Shown one piece after another: positions 9,305 through 19,737 of a DNA stretch of 64,000 nucleotides (its first letter is position 1; each line of letters opens with the position of its first letter). Source of the DNA: Okeanomitos corallinicola TIOX110 (lineage in GTDB: Bacteria > Cyanobacteriota > Cyanobacteriia > Cyanobacteriales > Nostocaceae); contig NZ_CP150886.1 in assembly GCF_038050375.1 (NCBI RefSeq), forward strand, positions 3,327,318 through 3,391,317, in the 5' to 3' direction. Both the position numbers and the translations under genes were made by a program. The notes beneath the pieces are model-generated. The model saw only the letters and a list, made by a program, of their open reading frames with translations. It did not search any database and was not told the origin of the DNA.

Positions 9305-10468
9305 TTACTTACCCATACCCAATTGTTGGGCTTTTTGGTAAACTTTACCCTCAGTTAACAGAGAAGGAGCAATGATAACTTCCACTTGCTGCATTTCTTT
9401 CAGGTTTTTAGCTCCCAGTGTACCCATACTGGTTTTTAATGCTCCTAGCAGGTTATGAGTTCCATCATCTAGGCCAGCGGGTCCCCTGAGTATTTGTTCT
9501 AAAGTTCCTGTACTACCAACTCGAATCCGAGTACCACGGGGTAGAACGGGGCTAGGAGTGGCCATACCCCAATGATAACCTCTGCCTGGTGCTTCTGCGG
9601 CTCTGGCAAAGGGTGAACCAATCATTACTCCATCTGCACCACAAGCAATACATTTACAAATGTCACCACCAGTGATTAAACCACCATCAGCAATGACAGG
9701 AACGTATTTACCTGTTTCTTGATAAAAATCATCTCTGGCTGCGGCACAGTCGGCGACTGCTGTTGCTTGGGGTATACCTACACCCAATACACCACGAGAT
9801 GTACAAGCAGCACCAGGACCAATTCCTACTAATACTGCGGCTGCACCTGCTTTCATTAAATCTAAGGTGACTTCATAAGTTACACAGTTACCCAATATTA
9901 CAGGTATGGGCATCGAACGGCAAAATTCCGCTAAGTCCAGTGGAATAACTGTTTCTGGTGATAGATGGGCTGTAGAAACTACCGTAGCTTGGATAAAAAT
10001 TAAATCTGCTCCGGCTTTGGCTACGACTTCACCGTATTTGCTTGCTCCTACTGGTGTCGCACTAACTGCCGCAATGCCACCTTGTTGTTTAATTTCCTGA
10101 ATACGTTTTTCAATTAGTTCCGGCTTTACTGGTTCGGCATAAAGTTCTTGCATCAGTCCTACAAATTCATCTTTGCCGACTGAGGTAATCCGATCTAGAA
10201 TCGGGTTTGGATCTTCATAGCGAGTTTGGATACCCTCTAAATTCAGGACTCCTAAAGCCCCTAATTGGGATAAACTCACTGCCATACCTACATCTACTAC
10301 ACCATCCATTGCACTGGCAATAATGGGTATTTCTCGCTCAATATTACCTATTGTCCACTTAGTGTCCGCTAAACTAGGGTCTAGTGTTCTGTTACCAGGA
10401 ACTAAAGCAATTTCATCAATGCCGTAGGCTCGGCGAGCTTTTTTTCCCCGCCCAAGTTGAATTTCCAC
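9305..10468 (-). CDS. guaB3: GuaB3-type IMP dehydrogenase
   Basis: An IMP dehydrogenase-family TIM barrel of 387 residues without the CBS domain pair, matching the GuaB3 subgroup of cyanobacteria and actinobacteria. The N-terminus [20 protein letters not shown] is typical. The phosphate and catalytic loop reads [10 protein letters not shown] with the catalytic Cys near residue 222, and [15 protein letters not shown] follows. It would oxidise IMP to XMP in guanine nucleotide synthesis; GuaB3 activity has been shown in Synechocystis. It lies upstream of yfr1 and trxA on the same strand, separated by a terminator, so it is not clearly co-transcribed with them. Confidence 0.9.
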   Translation of the reverse strand: MEIQLGRGKKARRAYGIDEIALVPGNRTLDPSLADTKWTIGNIEREIPIIASAMDGVVDVGMAVSLSQLGALGVLNLEGIQTRYEDPNPILDRITSVGKDEFVGLMQELYAEPVKPELIEKRIQEIKQQGGIAAVSATPVGASKYGEVVAKAGADLIFIQATVVSTAHLSPETVIPLDLAEFCRSMPIPVILGNCVTYEVTLDLMKAGAAAVLVGIGPGAACTSRGVLGVGIPQATAVADCAAARDDFYQETGKYVPVIADGGLITGGDICKCIACGADGVMIGSPFARAAEAPGRGYHWGMATPSPVLPRGTRIRVGSTGTLEQILRGPAGLDDGTHNLLGALKTSMGTLGAKNLKEMQQVEVIIAPSLLTEGKVYQKAQQLGMGK

Positions 10469-10750
10469 TCTTTCTCTTTTCTCAAATCTGTTTAAGCTAG
10501 GGTATCAAATTGTTGGGTATCTTGGGGGGATTTTTTTGTAGATTTATGGTGGTTATATAAGTGCTTATGGTGGCGTTGTAAGCTGCTGTGCATTTAATTT
10601 GTATAAGTCTAGCGGGCAAGATGCCTACATCACCCCATCACAAAGTCCACTTTCCCTATTGCATTTATCACCTGTATCTGCAATTATCTATGAATACAAC
10701 AACTATGTACTGTATTCCCATCGGTTAACTGTAGATTCAAAGGAAAAAGA

Positions 10751-11842
10751 ATGAGTTTGTGGCAACGTTCACTGCAACAATTACAACTTATCTTGAGGCT
10801 GAATTCACTGAGAAATTTTGTATCCTTGTTTTTGGTGGGGATGTTCTTGAGTGTAGCAGTAGCCGCTTGTTCTGGTGGAAATCAAACTTTAGAGAATGGC
10901 AAACCCAAAAACGTCGAATTTACTTTAGTCTCTTTTATTGTTACTAGAGATGCTTATAAAGCAATTATTCCTAAATTTATCGAAAAATGGCAACAAGAAC
11001 ACAACCAAAATGTAACTATTAGTCAAAGTTACGGTGCTTCCGGTTCACAAACTCGCGCAGTTATAGATGGTTTACCAGCAGATGTTGTTCACTTAGCATT
11101 AGGATTAGATACAGAAAGAATAGAAAAAGCAGGTTTAATTAAACCAGGATGGCAACGAGAATTTCCTAATAATGGTATTGTTTCTCAATCAGTAGCAGCA
11201 TTAGTTACCCGTGCAGGTAATCCTAAAAATATTAATACATGGGCAGATTTACAGAAAGATGGTATCAGAATGGTGACAGCCGATCCGAAAACATCGGGGG
11301 TTGCCAGGTGGAATTTTGTAGCTTTGTGGAATTCAGCAATGATTAATAATCAAGATGAAGGAGAAGCAACTGAATTTGTGAGGAAGATTTATAAAAATGT
11401 CCCTGCATTAACTAAAGATGCTCGAGAAGCGACAGATGCGTTTTTGAAACAAGGTCAAGGAGATGCTTTAATTAATTACGAAAATGAAATAATTCTGGCA
11501 CAACAGAAAGGGTTAAAAGTAAATTATACTATTCCTGATGTGAATATTTCTATTGATAATCCTATCGCTATAGTTGATCAGAATGTTGATAAACATAGGA
11601 ATAGGGAAGTAGTAGCAGGTTTTGTGCAATATTTATTTAGTTCTGAAGCTCAAGTAGAGTTTGCAAAAGTGGGATTTAGACCTGTAAATAAGGAAGTTTA
11701 TCAAACTCAAGAATTTATCAAAAAATATCCACAAGTCAAAACATTAGCAAAAATTCAAGACTTGGGGGGATGGGATGTTGTGCAAAAAAAATTCTTTGCT
11801 GATGGGGGTATTTTTGATCAAATTCAATCTAGAAATAGGTAA
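10751..11842 (+). CDS. sbpA: Sulfate ABC transporter, substrate-binding protein
   Basis: A periplasmic sulfate-binding protein of 363 residues. A hydrophobic leader ends in a lipobox-like VAAC (Cys near residue 40), suggesting a lipoprotein. The mature part shows sulfate/thiosulfate-binding landmarks: ISQSYGASGSQ near the binding site, DVVHLALGLDTERI and later YKNVPALTKDAREATDAF. It starts a sulfate uptake operon with the two permease genes, 20 bp upstream of cysT. Confidence 0.93.
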   Translation: MSLWQRSLQQLQLILRLNSLRNFVSLFLVGMFLSVAVAACSGGNQTLENGKPKNVEFTLVSFIVTRDAYKAIIPKFIEKWQQEHNQNVTISQSYGASGSQTRAVIDGLPADVVHLALGLDTERIEKAGLIKPGWQREFPNNGIVSQSVAALVTRAGNPKNINTWADLQKDGIRMVTADPKTSGVARWNFVALWNSAMINNQDEGEATEFVRKIYKNVPALTKDAREATDAFLKQGQGDALINYENEIILAQQKGLKVNYTIPDVNISIDNPIAIVDQNVDKHRNREVVAGFVQYLFSSEAQVEFAKVGFRPVNKEVYQTQEFIKKYPQVKTLAKIQDLGGWDVVQKKFFADGGIFDQIQSRNR

Positions 11843-11862
11843 TTGGTAATAGTTTTTGAATT

Positions 11863-12732
11863 ATGAAAGCATCTATGACATTAGAAACTAACCGCAAAGT
11901 TCCTTTTTGGAAGGTATTTATAGATAATGTAATTCATCTACCTTGGACTTGGAGAATTACCATAGCATATTTAACTTTTATGCTATTAATGCCCATAACA
12001 GCTTTATTCTTAAAAGCTTCCACATTACCAACGGCTGAATTTTGGGAAATTGCCACTAGTCCTTTAGCATTAGCAACCTATAACGTTACCTTTATCACGG
12101 CGATATTAGCAGCTTTGTTAAATGGTGTGTTTGGTACTTTAATTGCTTGGGTTTTAGTGCGTTATGATTTTCCTTTAAAGAAGATATTTGATGCGACAGT
12201 AGACTTGCCTTTTGCTTTACCAACGGCGGTAGCTGGTTTAACTTTAGCAACGGTTTATAGTGAAAATGGTTGGATAGGTTCTTTTCTTGCACCTTTGGGA
12301 ATTAAATTATCTTTTACTCGTGCAGGAGTATGGGTAGCGATGATATTTATTTCTCTACCTTTTGTAATTAGAACTGTTGAACCTGTACTCCAAGAAATGG
12401 AACATGATGTAGAGGAAGCTGCTTGGAGTTTGGGTGCTTCGCAATGGGAAACTTTTTGGAAAGTGATTCTACCACCTTTATTTCCGACAATTTTAACAGG
12501 GGTAGCTTTGGGTTTTTCTCGTGCGGTGGGTGAGTATGGTTCAATCGTAATTATTTCCTCTAATACACCTTTTCAAGATTTAATTGCGCCTGTTTTAATT
12601 TTCCAGAGATTAGAACAATATGACTATGCTGGCGCGACAGTTATAGGTGTGGTTTTATTGCTTATATCTTTGGTTTTACTATTAGGAATTAATTTTTTAC
12701 AAGCTTGGTCAAGAAGATATGACAACAGATAA
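11863..12732 (+). CDS. cysT: Sulfate ABC transporter permease CysT
   Basis: An inner-membrane permease of 289 residues with about six hydrophobic helices. The EAA loop that docks to the ATPase is seen as [18 protein letters not shown]. It pairs with CysW to import sulfate delivered by SbpA. The 3' end overlaps cysW by 14 bp, so translation is probably coupled. An alternative in-frame ATG at 11875 would shorten it by four residues. Confidence 0.93.
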   Translation: MKASMTLETNRKVPFWKVFIDNVIHLPWTWRITIAYLTFMLLMPITALFLKASTLPTAEFWEIATSPLALATYNVTFITAILAALLNGVFGTLIAWVLVRYDFPLKKIFDATVDLPFALPTAVAGLTLATVYSENGWIGSFLAPLGIKLSFTRAGVWVAMIFISLPFVIRTVEPVLQEMEHDVEEAAWSLGASQWETFWKVILPPLFPTILTGVALGFSRAVGEYGSIVIISSNTPFQDLIAPVLIFQRLEQYDYAGATVIGVVLLLISLVLLLGINFLQAWSRRYDNR

Positions 12733-13567
12733 TAAATTGAAGAAAAATCATCCTCAAAAAGCTAATTGGGTTCCTGGTGTTCTAATTGCAATTGCCGTTT
12801 CTTATTTAGCTTTGGTGCAATATATTCCGGCTATTAATGTATTTTTTCAGGCATTCAGAAAAGGTATAATTCCTTTTTTTGCTAACCTTTCTACACCGCA
12901 GTTTCTCCATGCAGCTTGGTTAACTTTGTTGTTAGCTGCAATTACCTTACCAATAAATACTGTCTTTGGTTTATGTGCAGCTTGGGCAATTACTCGGCAT
13001 AAATTTCCTGGACGGGCTATAGTAATTAGTATTATTGATTTACCTTTTTCTATTTCACCTGTAGTCGCTGGTTTAATGCTGGTGTTAGTTTATGGTAAAC
13101 GGGGATGGTTTGGTGGTTTTTTAGAAGCTACAGATTTACAAATTATCTTTGGTTTTCCGGGAATGTTGTTAGCTACAAGTTTTGTGAGTATGCCATTTGT
13201 AGCGCGGGAAGTTATTCCGGTTTTAGAAGAGTTTGGCAAAGATCAGGAAGAAGCTGCCAGAACTTTAGGTGCGAATGAATGGCAAATTTTCTGGCGTGTG
13301 ACTTTACCTAGTGTGCGTTGGGGTTTACTCTATGGTTTAATTTTAACAAATGCTCGGACTATGGGTGAATTTGGGGCTATTTCTGTGGTGTCTGGGAATA
13401 TTATTGGTAAAACCCAAACCTTACCTTTGTTTGTAGAAGATGCCTATAAACAATATGAAACAGAAGCAGCTTTTTCTGCTGCGGTATTATTAGCACTTTT
13501 GGCGGTAGTGACTTTGGTTTTGAAGGAAATTTTGGAAAGAAAAACTCATATTCAGGATGTGGAATAA
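12719..13567 (+). CDS. cysW: Sulfate ABC transporter permease CysW
   Basis: The second permease (282 residues) of the sulfate transporter, with an EAA loop [18 protein letters not shown] and about six membrane spans. It overlaps the end of cysT. The ATPase gene cysA, which often closes this operon, is not next to it; a repeat element and proA follow, so CysA must be encoded elsewhere. Confidence 0.93.
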   Translation: MTTDNKLKKNHPQKANWVPGVLIAIAVSYLALVQYIPAINVFFQAFRKGIIPFFANLSTPQFLHAAWLTLLLAAITLPINTVFGLCAAWAITRHKFPGRAIVISIIDLPFSISPVVAGLMLVLVYGKRGWFGGFLEATDLQIIFGFPGMLLATSFVSMPFVAREVIPVLEEFGKDQEEAARTLGANEWQIFWRVTLPSVRWGLLYGLILTNARTMGEFGAISVVSGNIIGKTQTLPLFVEDAYKQYETEAAFSAAVLLALLAVVTLVLKEILERKTHIQDVE

Positions 13568-13617
13568 AATAACCCTCTTTCATGACTCTAGGCAACCTAA
13601 AAGAGAAAAATACTTTT

Positions 13618-13772
13618 ATAGGACTTACCCATGAGTTACAGAATTACGTATCGCTAAAGCAAAAGCTCCGCTAACGCGTAGCGTGTCGTTCGCATAGCGT
13701 TCCGAAGGAATAGACATACCGCAGAGGACACAGAGGAATAAGAGTTTAAGTGTTTTTTTGCGTAAGTCCTAT
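13618..13772. mobile_element. MITE-like element with 13-bp inverted ends
   Basis: A 155-bp element lies between cysW and proA. Its ends are ATAGGACTTACCC (13618-13630) and GCGTAAGTCCTAT (13760-13772), inverted copies with one mismatch. The inside carries a palindromic stretch around CGCTAACGCGTAGCG (13670-13684) and a short GCAGAGGACACAGAGG repeat (13721-13736). No ORF is present. GGACTTACGC termini are common on small non-autonomous elements in Nostocales, so it was probably moved by a transposase encoded elsewhere. Confidence 0.65.
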
Positions 13773-13829
13773 TTTACCAATGACTAATGACTAATATTAA
13801 GATTGTTATGTTGTGAATTTATTTTTGTG

Positions 13830-15137
13830 ATGACTACTATACAAGTTGTTTCTGCGTTGACTGAAATTGCCCAAAAAACCCGTTTAGCTGCTAGTAAGTT
13901 GGGGGTGCTTGCGAGTGAGGAAAAAAATCAGGCTATTGATGCGATCGCTTTGGCGTTAGAATCTGCTCAGGATGAAATTTTACAAGCAAATATAGCTGAT
14001 TGTGAAGCTGCTGTAGCGGACGGTATTGCTAAACCCCTTTATAAACGTTTACAGTTAGATGAACATAAATTAAGAGATGCGATCGCCGGGGTACGTGATG
14101 TAGGAAAGTTAGATGATCCTGTAGGTAAGGTACAAATTCATCGGGAAATTGACACTGGTTTAGTTCTCAAACGCATTACTTGTCCTTTGGGTGTGTTAGG
14201 AATTATTTTTGAAGCTCGTCCCGAAGCAGCTATTCAAATTGTTTCCTTAGCAATTAAATCAGGTAATGGGGTAATTCTCAAAGGTGGAAAAGAGGCTTTA
14301 CTTTCTTGTACAGCCATAGTTAAAGCCATTAAAAAAGGATTATCTAATACTGCTGTTAATCCGGATGCAGTGCAATTATTAACAACCAGATCAGAAATTT
14401 CTGAACTTTTAAAATTAGATAAATATGTAGATTTAATTATTCCCAGAGGTTCTAATTCTTTTGTGCAGTTTGTTCAAGCAAATACGCGCATTCCCGTTTT
14501 AGGTCATGCCGATGGAATTTGTCATCTTTATCTAGATCAAGCCGCTGATCTGGAAAAAGCAATTAATATCACTGTAGATTCTAAAATTCAATATCCAGCA
14601 GCTTGTAATGCCATTGAAACTTTATTGGTTCATCATAGTATTGCCTCTGAGTTTTTACCAAAAGTAGCTGAGGCTTTGCAAGCAAAAGATGTAGAATTAA
14701 GAGGTGATAAAAGAACTTTAGAAATTTTACCTAAGATTGAATTAGCAACAGCAGAAGACTGGGAAACAGAATATAGTGATTTGATTTTAGCAATTAAAAT
14801 AGTTGATTCTTTTGAAGAGGCTATAAATCATATTAGTGAATATGGTTCACGTCACACTGAGGGAATTATCACCGAAGATATAACCACAGCAAAAACTTTT
14901 CAAGCTTTAGTCAATGCAGCGGGAGTTTATCATAACTGTTCTACCCGTTTTGCTGATGGTTTCCGTTATGGTTTTGGTGCAGAAGTGGGAATTAGTACCC
15001 AGCAAATGCCACCCCGTGGCCCTGTGGGTTTAGAGGGTTTGGTGACATATAAATATCAAATGTGTGGTGATGGTCATATTGTTAGTAACTACACTGGTGC
15101 AAATGCTAAATCCTTTACCCATCGGGATTTGGAATAG
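13830..15137 (+). CDS. proA: Gamma-glutamyl phosphate reductase
   Basis: The enzyme reduces gamma-glutamyl phosphate to glutamate semialdehyde in proline synthesis. It is an aldehyde-dehydrogenase-fold protein; the catalytic Cys lies in [14 protein letters not shown], and [14 protein letters not shown] and VILKGGKEA are NADPH-site landmarks. I set the start at the ATG at 13830 ([15 protein letters not shown], 435 residues); the frame extends nine codons upstream to a TTG without a ribosome binding site. A MITE-like element lies just upstream and may contribute to its promoter region. Confidence 0.95.
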   Translation: MTTIQVVSALTEIAQKTRLAASKLGVLASEEKNQAIDAIALALESAQDEILQANIADCEAAVADGIAKPLYKRLQLDEHKLRDAIAGVRDVGKLDDPVGKVQIHREIDTGLVLKRITCPLGVLGIIFEARPEAAIQIVSLAIKSGNGVILKGGKEALLSCTAIVKAIKKGLSNTAVNPDAVQLLTTRSEISELLKLDKYVDLIIPRGSNSFVQFVQANTRIPVLGHADGICHLYLDQAADLEKAINITVDSKIQYPAACNAIETLLVHHSIASEFLPKVAEALQAKDVELRGDKRTLEILPKIELATAEDWETEYSDLILAIKIVDSFEEAINHISEYGSRHTEGIITEDITTAKTFQALVNAAGVYHNCSTRFADGFRYGFGAEVGISTQQMPPRGPVGLEGLVTYKYQMCGDGHIVSNYTGANAKSFTHRDLE

Positions 15138-15180
15138 TATGGGTTTTGTGGTGTTGCTGATTAAGAATATGATTTTCTTT

Positions 15181-15203
15181 CACGCAGAGTCGCAGAGAGT
15201 AAG
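15181..15203 (+). repeat. Dispersed GCAGAG-type repeat
   Basis: CACGCAGAGTCGCAGAGAG belongs to the dispersed family also seen at 20816-20846, 23170-23210, 38331-38369, 49430-49458 and 61472-61509. Confidence 0.55.
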
Positions 15204-15259
15204 AGTTGAAAATTCTCGATTTCTCATTTTATACTCAAGTTCAGCAACGCTAGTTTTGT

Positions 15260-15276
15260 GGTGGGCATTGCTCACC
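15260..15276 (+). terminator. Hairpin repeat downstream of proA
   Basis: GGTGGGCA and TGCTCACC form a short stem (one G-T pair, nearly no loop, so only the outer pairs can form). It lies 120 bp after proA and resembles a dispersed hairpin repeat of cyanobacteria. A terminator role is possible but there is no T run. Confidence 0.3.
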
Positions 15277-15328
15277 CGACAAGTATTATTTATTTGTGTT
15301 AATTTAGTTAATAGAGTTGGTTAAATAT

Positions 15329-15880
15329 ATGTACAAGTACCTGTCTAAATTACTGGTGTTTTTGATAGCTGCAACTACATCACCATTGTTTTTATTGCCA
15401 AATACAGCTAAGGCAAATTGTTTAAATTATTGGATTCATCCGACTACAGGAAAAAAGGAATGTTTAGGAATAGATAATAGTTTCCCTAGAAGCAACAGAC
15501 AGATATATTATGATGATGTAGAAATTATAGATGATTCTGCAAGTGGTGAGAAAAAATTTAGAATTCAACCCACTAGGTGCGGCGGATATAGGGTAAGGTT
15601 GGTTGATAAAGAGGATACAAAATCAAGGCAATTAAATACCTATTGGTTGGGAAATCGTAGTAATTTATCAATATTAGATTCATCTAGAAGATTAGATTCA
15701 CGAAGGATGAGGTTTTATCCTGGTTATAGTAATAGGCATAACCGATCTCAAAGATATCAAAATCACCATCCAGTGAAGAGGGGAATTCAATCTAGGTTCA
15801 ATGGTAATTATCAAAGATCAGGGGTATCTAAATTCAGTAGTTGTCAACGTTATTATCAACCTGATGGCAATTTAGATTAA
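15329..15880 (+). CDS. Secreted hypothetical protein
   Basis: A 183-residue protein with a clear Sec signal peptide: a short basic start (MYKYLSK), a hydrophobic core and a likely cleavage after NTAKA. The mature part has several cysteines (CLNYW, KKECLG, TRCGGY, SSCQRYY) and becomes very rich in Arg, Ser, Tyr and Asn toward the end, so it may be a small basic periplasmic or extracellular protein. I do not recognise the family. The frame also has a TTG at 15317, but the ATG at 15329 places the signal peptide normally. A good terminator follows at 15909. Confidence 0.65.
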   Translation: MYKYLSKLLVFLIAATTSPLFLLPNTAKANCLNYWIHPTTGKKECLGIDNSFPRSNRQIYYDDVEIIDDSASGEKKFRIQPTRCGGYRVRLVDKEDTKSRQLNTYWLGNRSNLSILDSSRRLDSRRMRFYPGYSNRHNRSQRYQNHHPVKRGIQSRFNGNYQRSGVSKFSSCQRYYQPDGNLD

Positions 15881-15908
15881 TTTTAATATGATCTTAGAGA
15901 TATGTTTT

Positions 15909-15932
15909 AACCCACTCAGGTGGGTTTTGTCT
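15909..15932 (+). terminator. Intrinsic terminator
   Basis: AACCCAC (15909-15915) and GTGGGTT (15920-15926) form a 7-bp stem with loop TCAG, followed by TTGTCTTTG. It ends the transcript of the secreted-protein gene. Confidence 0.75.
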
Positions 15933-16388
15933 TTGTAGGGGCAATTCATAATTGATCAGGTTAGCAGTTTGGTAGAGTTTTGAGGGGAATTCCTCGAAAA
16001 ATTGTAGTGTAAGTTACGTTTTATCGAAGTTTTATCGCAAATTGTTTCAATATTGTGATATTGTTACTTTACATAAATAAATGATTTTGTAATTATTGAG
16101 TTAAGAATTCTGCATTTGACCGATGTTGAGTAATTCATGCTCGAATAGATATTGTGAAAGTGTCAGCAATTGCTATTAATTTTTATATTTCTGCATATTC
16201 TGCATACCATTAATAACCTTAATCACATCTAGAAGTTGTGTTTAAAGTGGGCTATGAAGCTGATAAACTTTTAATTTGCATCATGATAACAGGCAAAATA
16301 CTGAATAAACAAGGGTTTTGAACCTGAGTATATTGCCAGTTAAATATTCAATAGATTTGTATTCACGGCATCAAAATTAGGAGGAAAA
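15933..16388. other. Intergenic region upstream of the SulP gene
   Basis: About 450 bp of AT-rich DNA without a recognisable gene. It must contain the sulP promoter. No regulatory motif stands out beyond the AGGAGG at 16379-16384. Confidence 0.5.
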
Positions 16389-17852
16389 TTGAACGGAACA
16401 ATGATGAAACGAGAGTGGTTTTTTAACACTCAGCGAGATATTCTATCTGGTGCTTTGGTGGGACTGGCTTTAATTCCAGAGGCGATCGCTTTTTCGCTTA
16501 TAGCTGGAGTAGATCCCAAAGTCGGCCTTTATGCTTCATTCATCATTGCGGTGATGACAGCATTTTTAGGAGGTAGACCAGGTTCTATTTCCGCCGCTAC
16601 GGGAGCGATGGCACTGTTGATGATTGATTTGGTCAAAAATCATGATTTACAGTATTTATTCGCTGCCACCTTACTTACAGGCTTGTTTCAGCTAATGTTC
16701 GGGTTTCTGGAACTAGGGCGTTACATGAGATTTGTTCCCAGGGCGGTCATGATTGGTTATATCAACGCTTTGGCGGTGTTAATTTTTCTGGCACAGTTGC
16801 CCCAACTTACTAATGTTCCCTTTACTGTCTATGTATTAACAGCCCTATCTTTGGCGATTATTTACATTTTACCTCGCTTCACTACAGCTGTTCCTTCTCC
16901 TTTGGTAGCTTTAGCGGTAATCACAGTAGCGGCTATATTCCTAAAATTGGATGTTCCCACGGTGGGGGATATGGGACAGTTACCCAGTGCTTTACCGAGT
17001 TTTTCCTTACCCCAAGTACCTTGGACAGTGGAAACCTTAAATATTATTTTCCCCTATTCTCTCACCTTGGCAATTGTGGGTTTGCTGGCTTCATTTTTAA
17101 CTGCTTCCCTAGTAGATGAAATGACAGACACCCCCAGCGATAAAAACCAAGAAGCCAAAGGACAAGGTATTGCTAATATTGTTACTGCCTTTTTTGGTGG
17201 GATGGCTGGATGTGGCATGATTGGTCAATCAGTCATTAATATCAAGTCTGGTGGTAGAGGGAGACTCTCAACTTTAGTGGCGGGAATTTTCCTATTAACT
17301 GTGATTTTACTTGGGCAAGGTTTGCTAGAAAAAATGCCGATGGCAGCATTAGTAGCTGTAATGATTATGGTGTCAATCGGTACATTTCGTTGGACATCTT
17401 TCCAAAATATTTATCGGATTCCCCGTACTGACACAGCCGTGATGTTAACGACAATGTTAGTGATTATTTTCACTCGTAACTTTGCCCTTGGTGTGTTGAT
17501 AGGTATTCTGATGAGTGCAGTGTTTTTCTCCCGCAAAATTGCCCAATTGGTATTTGTGGATAAGGTATTAAAGGATAGTAATGACACTCATCGAATCTAT
17601 AATGTCAGTGGACAAATTTTCTTTGTATCCAGAGATGAATTTTTAGAGTCTTTTGATTTTACAGAACAAGTTGAACGTATCACCATTGATTTAACTCATG
17701 CCCATTTGTGGGATCAAGGTGCTGCCGAGGTTCTTGATAAAGCCGTGCTGAAATTTCGCCGTAATGGCATAGAAGTAGAAGTTATTGGGTTAAATGAAGC
17801 CAGTGCTACTCTAGTCAATAAATTGACAAGTTTTCAGAAAGCTAAAGTTTAG
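16389..17852 (+). CDS. SulP family anion transporter
   Basis: A 487-residue SulP transporter with a membrane domain of 10 or more hydrophobic helices, beginning with the family signature around [20 protein letters not shown] and [17 protein letters not shown]-terminal STAS domain (about 390-487) contains [20 protein letters not shown]. SulP proteins carry sulfate or bicarbonate; the sequence does not decide which. It is shorter than BicA (about 560). AGGAGG at 16379-16384 is four bases from a TTG at 16389 and 16 bases from the ATG at 16401, so TTG initiation is more likely. The gene stands alone, convergent with menF. Confidence 0.85.
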   Translation: MNGTMMKREWFFNTQRDILSGALVGLALIPEAIAFSLIAGVDPKVGLYASFIIAVMTAFLGGRPGSISAATGAMALLMIDLVKNHDLQYLFAATLLTGLFQLMFGFLELGRYMRFVPRAVMIGYINALAVLIFLAQLPQLTNVPFTVYVLTALSLAIIYILPRFTTAVPSPLVALAVITVAAIFLKLDVPTVGDMGQLPSALPSFSLPQVPWTVETLNIIFPYSLTLAIVGLLASFLTASLVDEMTDTPSDKNQEAKGQGIANIVTAFFGGMAGCGMIGQSVINIKSGGRGRLSTLVAGIFLLTVILLGQGLLEKMPMAALVAVMIMVSIGTFRWTSFQNIYRIPRTDTAVMLTTMLVIIFTRNFALGVLIGILMSAVFFSRKIAQLVFVDKVLKDSNDTHRIYNVSGQIFFVSRDEFLESFDFTEQVERITIDLTHAHLWDQGAAEVLDKAVLKFRRNGIEVEVIGLNEASATLVNKLTSFQKAKV

Positions 17853-17886
17853 AGAAAAACAGCATTTAACTGATTTCTAAATTTTC

Positions 17887-19302
17887 CTAAACTAAAGCTT
17901 TGAGTAATGCTTGTAATTTAAGTTGTACCTCTGCAAATTCTTTATCAGGATCAGAACCAGCTACGATACCAGCACCTGCATAAAGTCTAGCGCGATCGCC
18001 ATCAATTAATGCTGACCGAATCCCGACAATAAACTCACAGTTTCCCTTTGCATCCACCCATCCCAAAGGTGCAGCATACAAACCCCTTTCAAAGCTTTCA
18101 TAACGGCGAATTTCCGCACAGGCGATATCTCTAGCAGCACCAGCAACAGCCGGGGTAGGATGTAATTGGGCAACTATTTTTAAAGGGTGAATATTAGGGG
18201 GAACTACCGCAGTAATAGGAGTCCATAAATGTTGAATATTAGATAATTGTCGCAGACGTGGCGCGAGAACTTGTGGAAATAATCCTAGTTGTGAGAGGCG
18301 TTGGGTGATAAAATCAATAACTAGGTTATGTTCGTGTTTTTCTTTACTACTGTTAACTAAATTGTTAGCATTAGTTGCATCTTCTGTAGGAGTTTTACCT
18401 CTGGGTGCAGAACCTGCCAAAGCATCAGTAATTAATTGCTGGTTTTGAATACTAATCAGTCTTTCTGGACTAGCACCAATAAAGTTTTTACCTTGGCCAT
18501 TGCTGCTAGAAAAGATATAACAATTGGGATGTAATTGTCGTAAGTTATTTAAGGATTTGAATAGGTTAAATGATTTACATGATCTGACATCTAAGGCATC
18601 TGCTAAAACAATTTTTGTTAAATGATTTGATTCTATTTTTTCTAAAGCTGATAATACTGAATGTTTAAAAGTAGCTGAGTTATTAATCTGGTTTTTGGTA
18701 AATTTAGCAGCAGAAATTTCAATGTTAGGGGAGTTGTTTGCTAAGGATTGTAAATTTTTAATTTTGGTTTGTAATTCTCTCAATATAGTGTGAATATTCA
18801 CCCTAGAATGAATTAGATAATTGACAACTAAGCAGCAAGCTGAATTTTTAACTGCTACTTGTAATTTAGGTAAGAAAATAGTCGCAGATGGAAAGGGATA
18901 GTCTAATTGATAATGCTGATCAAAAAAACCAAAGCTACAAAAAAAGTGAGAACCAGCAAAAGGTTGATTAGTATTACCAAAGTTAATCACATTTTGCAGA
19001 CAGTCTTTGATAAATTCTTCTGTTTGACTAAATCTATGCTTGCTAGTAATTTCTAGTTTGCTAACAGCGTCAATAGCTGCTATAGCTTCACCTTTACTTT
19101 TGTTCTCAAAGTAAAAATTTAATGTATTGGTTTGGGAATATTTATCCAATACAACTAAAGGATCTATAAAATCAATCGGTATGGAAATACTAACCATTTG
19201 CCGACTGTGGTTTTCATAGCACTTTTCTTGAACGGCTAACAATAATTGATGCAAATCTTTATAGTCTAAAAAGACACTGCTGCGACATGGTGAGATTGTC
19301 AT
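17887..19302 (-). CDS. menF: Isochorismate synthase
   Basis: It converts chorismate to isochorismate, the first committed step of phylloquinone (vitamin K1) synthesis. The C-terminal chorismate-binding half shows FIGASPERLI, LAGSAPRG, KEKHEHNLVIDFI, LHPTPAVAG and YAGAGIVAGSDPDKEFAE. The N-terminal 200 residues are poorly conserved, as usual. The context of menA, menC and menE on the opposite strand favours MenF over other chorismate-using enzymes. It is divergent from menA, with a 435-bp gap. Confidence 0.92.
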   Translation of the reverse strand: MTISPCRSSVFLDYKDLHQLLLAVQEKCYENHSRQMVSISIPIDFIDPLVVLDKYSQTNTLNFYFENKSKGEAIAAIDAVSKLEITSKHRFSQTEEFIKDCLQNVINFGNTNQPFAGSHFFCSFGFFDQHYQLDYPFPSATIFLPKLQVAVKNSACCLVVNYLIHSRVNIHTILRELQTKIKNLQSLANNSPNIEISAAKFTKNQINNSATFKHSVLSALEKIESNHLTKIVLADALDVRSCKSFNLFKSLNNLRQLHPNCYIFSSSNGQGKNFIGASPERLISIQNQQLITDALAGSAPRGKTPTEDATNANNLVNSSKEKHEHNLVIDFITQRLSQLGLFPQVLAPRLRQLSNIQHLWTPITAVVPPNIHPLKIVAQLHPTPAVAGAARDIACAEIRRYESFERGLYAAPLGWVDAKGNCEFIVGIRSALIDGDRARLYAGAGIVAGSDPDKEFAEVQLKLQALLKALV

Positions 19303-19737
19303 GGATGTATAAGTTAATTTTTTTTAAGTTATCTTCCTAAAATGTGATGAGTTGTGGTCGTATTTCTATAGGTAGCATATCCTGTTACCTTTAACCAGCC
19401 TCAAGTTTACTTAGTTATGGGTTTTCCCAGATTAGCTAATGTTTATGGCTGAAAATGTCAAGTCAAGTTTTGTTAACTAGCAGTAAACCAACAATTACAA
19501 AATTAGCATTTTTTGGTAATTGACTAGCGTTAAGTGTGGGGGTAAATTCTAAAATATTAATGAGAATACAAAATTAAAATGAAGTTGTGGAAAATAATAT
19601 TTTAATAATAATCAACCGCAGATAAACGCAGATAAACGCAGATGATGATAGATGAATTTATTGATTTTATAATTCCATTTGGTCTACTATAAAATTAGTA
19701 AAATCCAGTTTTTAGTAATTGAAATTTTCAAAAATTG
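19303..19737. other. Divergent intergenic region menF/menA with CGCAGATAAA repeat
   Basis: This gap separates two divergent phylloquinone genes, so it should contain both promoters. Bases 19616-19642 hold a tandem CGCAGATAAA-type repeat (CGCAGATAAACGCAGATAAA), another dispersed family in such genomes. No gene is visible. Confidence 0.6.

Noticed and set aside
10751-13567. Complete sulfate ABC operon
   Set aside because: The ATPase gene cysA is absent; only the binding protein and two permeases are present.
16389-17852. BicA bicarbonate transporter
   Set aside because: The protein is SulP-type but about 70 residues shorter than BicA, and I see nothing that separates bicarbonate from sulfate transport.
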